Of a stretch of 13,595 bases of DNA, positions 8,267 through 13,595 are shown piece after piece. The stretch spans positions 1 through 13,595 of the forward strand of contig CAIRWP010000191.1 of assembly GCA_903882335.1 (NCBI GenBank), given 5' to 3'. Under the pieces are notes generated by a model. The model saw only the letters and a list, made by a program, of their open reading frames with translations, was not told the DNA's origin and ran no database searches. Made by a program: the position numbers and the translations under genes. The stretch comes from an uncultured Opitutia bacterium. Its GTDB lineage: Bacteria; Verrucomicrobiota; Verrucomicrobiia; Opitutales; UBA953. Every line of letters begins with the position of its first letter. Position 1 is the stretch's first letter.

Positions 8267-9141
8267 CCGACAACGAGCAGGCTGACCTGCGGCCGGCACC
8301 AGAAGCGCACGCCGTAAAGGTTGCCGACCCCGCGGGTGATGTGGATCAACCGACCTTCCCGTTCGCGAAGGCCTTCGAGGTGGGAGGTGTCGCTCACCGG
8401 CGCCAGCCATTCCGCCAGTCCGGGCACGCCGACCTGGCCACCGTGGGTGTGCCCGCAGAGCATGAGGTCCCAATGGTAGGGCATCGTCGCGATGCGCGCA
8501 TCGGGGTTGTGATTCAATAGCAGGTGGGCGAGCGGCTCCCGGCCGGGACCACGGCGCGGCGTCAGGCAGCGGGCCGGATGGTTCTGCTTCGTCCACAGGT
8601 CACCGAGCCCCGAGACCTTCAGCCGGCCGCCGCGCACCGCGACCTCCCGCGTCTCGTTCACCAGCACGTCGACCTGAGCGGCGCGCAGCAAGCCCATCAC
8701 CGCGGCGGTGCGGGCGACTTCGCCGATCGGACCGTCCGCCACGATGGCGTCGTGATTGCCCAGGCAGGCGAAGGTCGGGGCGGCGGCGCTCAGCCGGCGC
8801 AGGACCGCGGCGTAGGCCGCGGCCTCGCGGAGGCGACCCGTGATGTAATCGCCGGTCAACGCGACGAGGTCGGGCCGTTGCGCCAGCCCGAGTTCGACGG
8901 CCTGCTCGATGTGCCCGAGCGAGACGTGCGGACCAAGATGCAGGTCGGAGAGGTGCAGGATGCGCAGCCCGGAGGGCGCGGGGAAAAGCGCGCGGTCGAG
9001 CGGGACTTCCGCGAGCTCGAACCAGGTGGGTTCAGCATACCGCGCGTAGGCGGCCGCGGACAGCCCCACCCCGCCCGCCGCCAAGGCCGCCAGGAACGCC
9101 CGGCGGGTCGGACGAGCACCGGACGAGGAGGGCGCGGCCAT
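8263..9141 (-). CDS. Tat-exported metallophosphoesterase (YkuE-like)
   Basis: The 292-residue protein is a calcineurin-like phosphoesterase with all metal-binding motifs: SDLHLG (D66, H68), TGDY (D98), GNHD (128-131), LNHNPD (210-214) and GHTHGGQ (230-236). The N-terminus TRRAFLAALAAGG is a twin-arginine signal with R13-R14 followed by a hydrophobic stretch, so the folded metalloenzyme should be exported or membrane-anchored. This matches YkuE-type phosphodiesterases; some relatives act on lipid A precursors or other lipids, but the substrate here cannot be read. The ATG at 9141 leaves the signal peptide intact and begins seven bases after the hisN-type gene. The longer form from 9180 would overlap that gene and adds a cysteine-rich stretch. 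It probably shares the hisN transcript. Confidence 0.9.
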   Translation of the reverse strand: MAAPSSSGARPTRRAFLAALAAGGVGLSAAAYARYAEPTWFELAEVPLDRALFPAPSGLRILHLSDLHLGPHVSLGHIEQAVELGLAQRPDLVALTGDYITGRLREAAAYAAVLRRLSAAAPTFACLGNHDAIVADGPIGEVARTAAVMGLLRAAQVDVLVNETREVAVRGGRLKVSGLGDLWTKQNHPARCLTPRRGPGREPLAHLLLNHNPDARIATMPYHWDLMLCGHTHGGQVGVPGLAEWLAPVSDTSHLEGLREREGRLIHITRGVGNLYGVRFWCRPQVSLLVVG

Positions 9142-9148
9142 AGGCAGG

Positions 9149-9922
9149 TCAGTCGTACAAGGCGCGCAGCACCGCGGCATGCAGGTTCGGCGCGGCGGCG
9201 ATGACGTTGCCGCCGGCGAGCGCGTCGCCGCCCCGCCAATCCGTGACCACGGCGCCGGCGCCGCGCAGGATCGGCAGCACGGGGATCAGGTCCCACGGGT
9301 TCATGACCGGATCGGCCACCACGTGCGCGCGGCCGCTGGCCACGAGCAGGTGGCCGTAACCATCGCCCCAGGTACGCGTGTGCGCGACGGAGTCGGCCAG
9401 ACGAGGCCAGCGGGCGCCCCGGTGCAGGCGCCGGACGTTGTCGAAGTCGGTCGAGACGACGACGGCCTCGGCCAGCGGGACCTCGGCGACGCGGACGACG
9501 CGGCCGTTGAGGCGCGTGACTTGGTTATCGCCGATGATACGTTCGCGGAGGATGGGCTGGTCGATGAGGCCGAGGATGGGCGCGCCGCGGTGGCGCAGGC
9601 CGATGAGCGTGACGTAGAGCGGCACGCGCGAGAGGAAGGACTTGGTCCCGTCGATCGGATCCAGCACCCAGCAGAACTCGGCGTCGGCGTTCTCCGGCCC
9701 GAACTCCTCGCCGAGGATGCCATGACCGGGGTAGGCGCGCTTGATGGCCGCGCGCATGATCCGCTCGGCCTCCTTGTCGGCCACCGTCACCGGCGTACCG
9801 TCGGGCTTGATCTCGATCTCCGTGTCGAGCCGGGCATGGGCCGCGGAGAGGACGCCGCGGGCGAGGTCGGCCAAGGACTCGGCAAAGTCCGTCAACTCCC
9901 GCTGGCTGGCTTCGTTCAGCAT
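9149..9922 (-). CDS. hisN: Histidinol-phosphatase, inositol-monophosphatase family (HisN type)
   Basis: The 257-residue protein belongs to the Mg-dependent inositol monophosphatase family. Metal-binding residues are visible: E72-E73 in LGEEFG, D88 and D91 in VLDPIDGTKSF, and D211 in NPWD. The C-terminal block WGDGYGHLLVASGRA, followed by NPWDLIPVLPI and VVTDW, closely resembles HisN histidinol-phosphate phosphatases of actinobacteria and plants rather than SuhB or CysQ. HisN hydrolyses L-histidinol phosphate to L-histidinol, the substrate of HisD encoded nearby, so context supports the call. The chosen ATG at 9922 gives the normal family length; the open frame continues to 10330, but that part is antisense to the next gene. 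Specificity within this family is hard to prove from sequence alone. Confidence 0.85.
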   Translation of the reverse strand: MLNEASQRELTDFAESLADLARGVLSAAHARLDTEIEIKPDGTPVTVADKEAERIMRAAIKRAYPGHGILGEEFGPENADAEFCWVLDPIDGTKSFLSRVPLYVTLIGLRHRGAPILGLIDQPILRERIIGDNQVTRLNGRVVRVAEVPLAEAVVVSTDFDNVRRLHRGARWPRLADSVAHTRTWGDGYGHLLVASGRAHVVADPVMNPWDLIPVLPILRGAGAVVTDWRGGDALAGGNVIAAAPNLHAAVLRALYD

Positions 9923-10009
9923 GTCCAAGGGGTAAGGCGGGAGCCCCCGGCCTCCAAGCGAAAAGGCGGAACGGCTTGATGCCGGGCCGGAAGCGGACGA
10001 AGGTGGACC
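9923..10009. other. Divergent gap between hisN and the beta-propeller gene
   Basis: These 87 bases must contain the promoters of two divergent transcripts. I see no convincing -35/-10 pair on either strand and no clear dyad. On the plus strand, AAGGTGG at 10000-10006 just ahead of the ATG at 10010 is one of the few good Shine-Dalgarno sequences in the window. Confidence 0.4.
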
Positions 10010-10570
10010 ATGCTTCCCCGCGGCCTTCTTTCTGGGCTCCTCCTCGGGGCCGCCGGCCTCGGGGCGAACCCCTGCCGCGTCGAGGTCATCGAGCGCGGTA
10101 CCGATTGGCCCGTCCCCGGCGTCGAACTGCGTACCGTGCACGGCGCCCGCCTGGTCTCGGATAACGCGGGATTGATCGCGTTCGACCTGCCTGAGCTGAT
10201 GGGCCGCGAAACCTGGGCGGAGGTCCGTGGCCACGGTTACGGCATGAAGCAGGATGGCTTCGGCTACGCCGGGGTCCGCTTCGTCCCACGCCCCGGCGCG
10301 ACGGTCCGGATCGAGGTCGAGCGCACGCAACCGGCGCGGCGCCTCGGGCGCCTTACCGGTGCCGGCTTGTTCGCGGAGAGCCAGAAGCTGGGCGAGGAAC
10401 TAGACTGGCCGGAAAGCGGCGTGCTGGGTTGCGACAGCGTGGTGACCGCGCGCTTCGCCGGGCAGCACTACTGGTTCTGGGGCGACACGAACCTCGCCCG
10501 CTACCCGCTGGGGATCTTCAACGTCTCCGCCGCCACCACCGCCGGTTTCACCCCGCCCGCCCGCCGCTGA
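10010..10570 (+). CDS. Secreted beta-propeller-like protein, N-terminal part of a frameshifted gene
   Basis: The 186-residue frame begins after AAGGTGG with a signal peptide (MLPRGLLSGLLLGAAGLG). A small domain at about residues 20-105 looks like a carboxypeptidase-regulatory or transthyretin-like beta sandwich (PVPGVELRTV and SDNAGLIAFD). RLTGAGLFAESQKLG and GCDSVVTA then lead into the first propeller blade, YWFWGDTN at 154-161. This arrangement recalls a family of secreted Planctomycetes/Verrucomicrobia proteins with a glycosidase-like five-bladed propeller. The frame ends abruptly at TGA 10568-10570, in the middle of a blade, right after a CCCG-repeat tract, and the protein continues in another frame from about 10564. 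The piece alone is probably not a folded product. No activity is assigned; the family recognition is from memory. Confidence 0.7.
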   Translation: MLPRGLLSGLLLGAAGLGANPCRVEVIERGTDWPVPGVELRTVHGARLVSDNAGLIAFDLPELMGRETWAEVRGHGYGMKQDGFGYAGVRFVPRPGATVRIEVERTQPARRLGRLTGAGLFAESQKLGEELDWPESGVLGCDSVVTARFAGQHYWFWGDTNLARYPLGIFNVSAATTAGFTPPARR

Positions 10571-10572
10571 AG

Positions 10573-11364
10573 GTGCGCTTCGATTATTTCCGGAACGCGG
10601 CCGGCGCGCCCCGCGGCGTGGCCGAGGTGCCCGGAGACGGCCCGACCTGGGTCTGGGGCGCGGCGACGGTACCCGATGCCCGGGGCCGCGAGCACCTCGT
10701 AGCCTCGGCGGTGAAAGTCCGGGGCAACATGGATGCCTACCGCTGGGACCTCGTCGAGTGGGATACCGCCGCGGCGAAATTCGCGCCGCTGCTGACCTTC
10801 TGGAAGAAGTCGGCCGAGGAACCCAAGCCGACCAAGGTACCCGATGGGCATGCGCTGAAGTGGACGGATGCGGCGGGCAAGGCCTGGCTACTCTTCTGTA
10901 ACCCCTTCCCGACGATGCGCTGCCCGGCCACGTACGAGGCCTGGAAGGATCCCGCGACCTGGGAGGCGCTGACTCCCGACCGCCGGGTGCTGACGGCGGA
11001 GGGAAAACCGGTCGAAGCCCACGGCGGCGACCTCGCCTGGCACCCGTGGAGCCGCCGCTGGTTGCTCCTGTTCACCCAGAAAGGCGGTGCCTCCTCCTAC
11101 CTCGGGGAGATCTGGCTGGCGACCGCGCCGAGCCCGACCGGGCCGTGGACGGAAGCCCGCAAGATCGCCACGCACGACCACTACACGTTCTATAACCCGG
11201 TCCTGCACGCGGAGTCGTTCCGCGATGATTCGCCGCTGATCCACTTCGAGGGCACTTACGTGACGACGTTCTCGGGCCACCGCGAGCCGACCCCGCGCTG
11301 GGACTACAACCAGGTGCTTTATCAGGTCGACCTGTCGACGCCGCCGTTCGGCGCTGGAAAATGA
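10573..11364 (+). CDS. Secreted beta-propeller-like protein, C-terminal part of the same frameshifted gene
   Basis: This frame, about 263 residues from a possible GTG at 10573, continues the protein interrupted at 10570. VRFDYFRNAAGAPRGV is followed by the PGDGPTWVWG blade motif, FCNPFPTMR, HGGDLAWHPWSRRW, GEIWLATAPSPTGPW, DHYTFYNPVLH, FEGTYVTTFSG and RWDYNQVLYQVDL. These repeated W/aromatic-rich strands resemble glycosidase-like (GH43/GH32-type) propellers, but the catalytic acids are not certain. It has no signal peptide of its own, so independent export is unlikely. The frame is open further 5' to 10429, but the sequence there is the out-of-frame shadow of the N-terminal part. The true start is therefore unknown: reinitiation at GTG, ribosomal frameshift, or none if the gene is dead. 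The downstream gene overlaps its stop by four bases (ATGA). Confidence 0.65.
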   Translation: MRFDYFRNAAGAPRGVAEVPGDGPTWVWGAATVPDARGREHLVASAVKVRGNMDAYRWDLVEWDTAAAKFAPLLTFWKKSAEEPKPTKVPDGHALKWTDAAGKAWLLFCNPFPTMRCPATYEAWKDPATWEALTPDRRVLTAEGKPVEAHGGDLAWHPWSRRWLLLFTQKGGASSYLGEIWLATAPSPTGPWTEARKIATHDHYTFYNPVLHAESFRDDSPLIHFEGTYVTTFSGHREPTPRWDYNQVLYQVDLSTPPFGAGK

Positions 11365-12149
11365 CCCGTCTGCTTGACGCAGGCGCCGTGCCTCAGGATG
11401 GTGGGCCGATGGACGCCGCCACCCTCCGCCTGCTCGACGCCCGTCGTCACCCGGGACGGCGGCCGGTGATGCGGCAGAGCTGGGAGCACCTCTTCTTCCT
11501 GCACTGGCGCGTAGACCCGGCCGAGGTCGCCAAACTGCTGCCGGCCGGACTGACCGTGGATACCTTCGAGGGTCAGGCGTATCTTGGCGTCATCGGCTTC
11601 CGGATGAGCCAGGTGCGTCCCGTCGGCCTGCCCGCGCTGCCCTGGCTCTCCTTCTTCAACGAACTGAACGTGCGCGTCTACGTGCGCGACGCTTCGGGGG
11701 AACCGGGTGTCTGGTTCCTCTCCCTCGATTGCGACCGCTGGCCCGCGGTACGAATCGCCCGCGCGGGTTTCGGCCTGCCCTACCGCGACGCGAAGATGAC
11801 GCACAAGCCCTTCGGCGATCGCTGGACGATGGACTGCCAGCGCGACGGGTACGCGCACTCGGCTCGCTACGCCTGGAAGGCGCTGACGCCGGCCACCCCC
11901 GCCAAGCCCGGCACGCTGCTCTTCCACCTCGCGGAGCGTTACAACTTCTTCTCGGTCCGGGGCGGTCGCCTCTGGCGCGGGCAGGTGCACCATGCCCCTT
12001 ACGCGCTCAGCCTGGCGCAGCTGACCACTTGGAGCGAACAGCCGGTCGAGTGGGACGGCTTCCCGATCGCCGGCCGCGCGCCGGACCACGCCCATTGCTC
12101 CGTCGGCGTCGACGTCGAGGCCTTCGGCCTCGTCCCGGCCCATGCGTAG
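11361..12149 (+). CDS. DUF2071 (YqjF-like) protein
   Basis: The 262-residue protein matches the DUF2071/YqjF family. PVMRQSWEHLFFLHWRVDP at 35-53 contains the hallmark 'MxQxWxxLxFxHWxVxP'. It is followed by LLPAGLTVDTFEGQAYLGVIGF, FFNELNVRVYVRD, and a VWFLSLDCDRWPAVRIAR block with AGFGLPYRDAKM. The function of the family is unknown; it is soluble, cytoplasmic and structurally related to acetoacetate-decarboxylase-like folds, as far as I recall. The ATG at 11361 overlaps the propeller gene stop as ATGA, suggesting coupling; an in-frame ATG at 11409 is a reasonable alternative and would remove 16 poorly conserved residues. Its 3' end overlaps the HAD hydrolase start by eight bases. Confidence 0.88.
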   Translation: MTRLLDAGAVPQDGGPMDAATLRLLDARRHPGRRPVMRQSWEHLFFLHWRVDPAEVAKLLPAGLTVDTFEGQAYLGVIGFRMSQVRPVGLPALPWLSFFNELNVRVYVRDASGEPGVWFLSLDCDRWPAVRIARAGFGLPYRDAKMTHKPFGDRWTMDCQRDGYAHSARYAWKALTPATPAKPGTLLFHLAERYNFFSVRGGRLWRGQVHHAPYALSLAQLTTWSEQPVEWDGFPIAGRAPDHAHCSVGVDVEAFGLVPAHA

Positions 12150-12804
12150 ACGGCTCGCCGAGTACCGCCACGCGGTCTGGGACTGGAACGGCACGCTGCT
12201 GGACGATACGTGGCTCTGCTGCACCTCGCTCAACCTCCTGCTCGCCGAGGACGGCCGCCCGCGCGTGGACGCGGAGCGCTACCGCCGCATCTTCGAGTTC
12301 CCGGTGATCAAGGTCTACCAGGCGATCGGGTTCACGCCGGATGAGCCCTCGTTCCGCGCGATGTCCGTCCGCTTCATGGCGGCGTACGAGGCGCGCAAGC
12401 ACGAGTGCGGCCTGCATCCCGGCGCCCTCGACCTGCTCGACGGCCTGAGCGCGCGAGGTACCACGCACTCGGTGCTCTCGGCCTACGAACGCACGCTGTT
12501 GGAGGCGACCCTCCGGCAATACGGACTCCGCGACCGGTTCCGCAAGGCCTGCGGCGGTGACGACATCCATGCGGGCAGCAAGGAAGCCCGGGCCCGGCGG
12601 CACCTCGACGACCTGGGCCTGGCCGCGGACGACGTGCTCTACGTGGGCGACACGGCGCACGACGCCGAGGCGGCCCGGGCGATGGGGGTCGACTGCGTTC
12701 TCGTCGCGCACGGGCATCAGCACCGCGACCGGCTTGAGGGGCTGGGTGTGCGCGTGGTCGATCACTTCGCGGAACTGCTGGCCGAGCTACCCGCCGCGAC
12801 CTAG
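12142..12804 (+). CDS. HAD-superfamily hydrolase with DWNGT motif
   Basis: The 220-residue protein is a phosphoglycolate-phosphatase-like HAD hydrolase. Motif I is VWDWNGTLLDD with nucleophile D14, but the usual second Asp (general acid/base) is N16. Motif II is S113 in SVLSAYE, motif III is K147 in GSKEARARR, and motif IV is GDTAHDAEAARAMG with D170 and D174. A helical cap domain lies between motifs I and II, about residues 25-95. DWNGT variants are known among HAD proteins, but the substitution should slow phosphate-ester hydrolysis, so the reaction and substrate are uncertain. The start overlaps the DUF2071 gene by eight bases, so the two are translated together. A Gph or PpaX-type phosphatase is the nearest comparison. 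Confidence 0.88.
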   Translation: MRRRLAEYRHAVWDWNGTLLDDTWLCCTSLNLLLAEDGRPRVDAERYRRIFEFPVIKVYQAIGFTPDEPSFRAMSVRFMAAYEARKHECGLHPGALDLLDGLSARGTTHSVLSAYERTLLEATLRQYGLRDRFRKACGGDDIHAGSKEARARRHLDDLGLAADDVLYVGDTAHDAEAARAMGVDCVLVAHGHQHRDRLEGLGVRVVDHFAELLAELPAAT

Positions 12805-12831
12805 CCGTGCGGGCCGGACCAGGGCGTCAAA

Positions 12832-12870
12832 CCCGCCCGCGGGAAGGGGTTTTGATTGCCCCAAGGCGGG
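12832..12870. repeat. Inverted repeat between HAD gene and acs
   Basis: Outer arms CCCGCC (12832-12837) and GGCGGG (12865-12870) enclose inner arms GGGG (12846-12849) and CCCC (12859-12862) with a TTTTGATTG loop. This may be a terminator for the upstream operon, although no T run follows, or a structure in the acs control region. Folding is by eye only. Confidence 0.3.
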
Positions 12871-12886
12871 CAAGGCCGTTCAAATA
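12856..12886 (+). promoter_or_regulatory. Weak acs promoter candidate
   Basis: TTGCCC at 12856-12861 and TTCAAA at 12879-12884 are 17 bases apart, and the latter starts the only AT-rich patch (TTCAAATA) ahead of acs, about 20 bases before its ATG. The match to a sigma-70 promoter is poor, and the distance would leave a very short leader. Confidence 0.25.
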
Positions 12887-12905
12887 CCCCATCCCCGACC
12901 CCGCC

Positions 12906-13595
12906 ATGAGCTCCGAAGAAATCGACGACGTCAAGAAGGCCCAAGCCGAAGGTTTCGGCTCGAACGAGCAGATTTTCCCGCCCTCCGCCGACTTCGTGTC
13001 CAAGGCCCGCGTCAAGGGCATGGACGGCTACCAGGCCCTCTATCAGCGCTCCATCCAGGACCCGGATGGCTTCTGGGCCGACGAGGCCAAGGAGCTCGCC
13101 TGGTTCCAGCCGTGGACCAAGGTGGTCGACGAATCCAAGAAGCCGTTCTTCCGCTGGTTCGTGGACGGCAAGACCAACATCGCCTACAACTGTCTCGACG
13201 CCCAGGTCGCCAAGGGGCTCGGCGACAAGGTCGCCATCGTCTACGAAGGCGAACCCACCGTCGACGGCCTCGCCACCGAGGTCCGCCGGATCACCTACCG
13301 CCAGCTGCTCTCCGAGGTCAGCCGGTTCGCCAACGTCCTCCAGGGTATGGGCCTCAAGCGCGGCGACACCGTCGCGATCTACATGCCGATGGTGCCCGAG
13401 CTCGCGATGGCCGTCCTCGCCTGCGCGCGTCTCGGCCTCGTCCACTCCGTCGTTTTCGGCGGCTTCTCCGCCGAGTCCATCCGCGACCGCGTCAACGACG
13501 CTAAGTCCAAGGCCGTCATCACGATGGACGGCGGCTACCGCCGCGGGAAGTTCCTCCCGCTCAAGCAGACCGTCGACGAGGGCGTGAAGGACTGC
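12906..13595 (+). CDS. acs: Acetyl-CoA synthetase, partial (C-terminus beyond right edge)
   Basis: The window holds the first 230 residues of an ANL-family acyl-CoA synthetase. Recognisable blocks are YQALYQRSIQDPDGFWADEA, WFVDGKTNIAYNCLDA, YMPMVPELAMAVLACARLG, VFGGFSAESIRDRV and GGYRRGKFLPLK, which lies where Acs uses Arg residues to bind CoA phosphate. Acs activates acetate through acetyl-AMP to acetyl-CoA in the cytoplasm. The AMP-binding P-loop and the regulatory PxxxxGK lysine lie downstream and cannot be checked. Most Acs enzymes read NCLDRH; this one reads NCLDAQ, so a related short-chain (for example propionyl) synthetase cannot be excluded. The start is the ATG at 12906 with a C-rich leader and no Shine-Dalgarno. 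Confidence 0.92.
   Translation, partial: MSSEEIDDVKKAQAEGFGSNEQIFPPSADFVSKARVKGMDGYQALYQRSIQDPDGFWADEAKELAWFQPWTKVVDESKKPFFRWFVDGKTNIAYNCLDAQVAKGLGDKVAIVYEGEPTVDGLATEVRRITYRQLLSEVSRFANVLQGMGLKRGDTVAIYMPMVPELAMAVLACARLGLVHSVVFGGFSAESIRDRVNDAKSKAVITMDGGYRRGKFLPLKQTVDEGVKDC

Noticed and set aside
9923..10330. Upstream extension of the hisN frame on the minus strand.
   Set aside because: It runs antisense to the signal peptide and first domain of the propeller gene and adds 136 residues with no family match.

Overview
The window looks like an ordinary chromosomal segment of a GC-rich, Gram-negative, probably heterotrophic bacterium. My best guess is Verrucomicrobiota, class Opitutae. The reasons are the high GC, the many starts without a Shine-Dalgarno sequence but with a C-rich leader, and a secreted beta-propeller protein of a type I associate with Planctomycetes and Verrucomicrobia. 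This is an inference from style and gene content; no rRNA or other marker is present. I see no tRNA, rRNA, CRISPR, insertion sequence, phage gene or attachment site, and no gap between genes exceeds about 100 bases.

Layout. (1) Positions 1-1439, minus strand: a tightly coupled operon of pgsA (phosphatidylglycerophosphate synthase), pgpA (its phosphatase) and a ygfZ-type folate-binding protein that runs off the left edge. (2) Positions 1494-8266, plus strand: coaD, then tig-clpP-clpX-hisA with 4-base gaps around clpX, then a secreted LolA-like protein and hisD. (3) Positions 8263-9922, minus strand: a HisN-type histidinol-phosphatase followed by a Tat-exported metallophosphoesterase. The latter converges on hisD and shares a CTAG stop with it. 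(4) Positions 10010-12804, plus strand: a secreted beta-propeller gene broken by a frameshift, a DUF2071 protein and a HAD hydrolase, all overlapping or nearly so. (5) From 12906, the start of acetyl-CoA synthetase, cut by the right edge.

How the genes fit together. pgsA and pgpA catalyse consecutive steps to phosphatidylglycerol. tig, clpP and clpX form the classic chaperone/protease neighbourhood for nascent-chain folding and regulated proteolysis. Three histidine genes lie within 4.6 kb: hisA (ring-opening isomerase), hisN (histidinol-phosphate to histidinol) and hisD (histidinol to histidine). HisN and HisD perform the last successive steps but lie on opposite strands. coaD and acs both concern CoA chemistry but are far apart.

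I found no convincing undescribed multi-gene system. The observations most worth a second look are the frameshift in the beta-propeller gene, a dyad in the short pgsA/coaD divergent region, the contrast between C-rich and Shine-Dalgarno starts, and a HAD protein with Asn at the usual second catalytic Asp.
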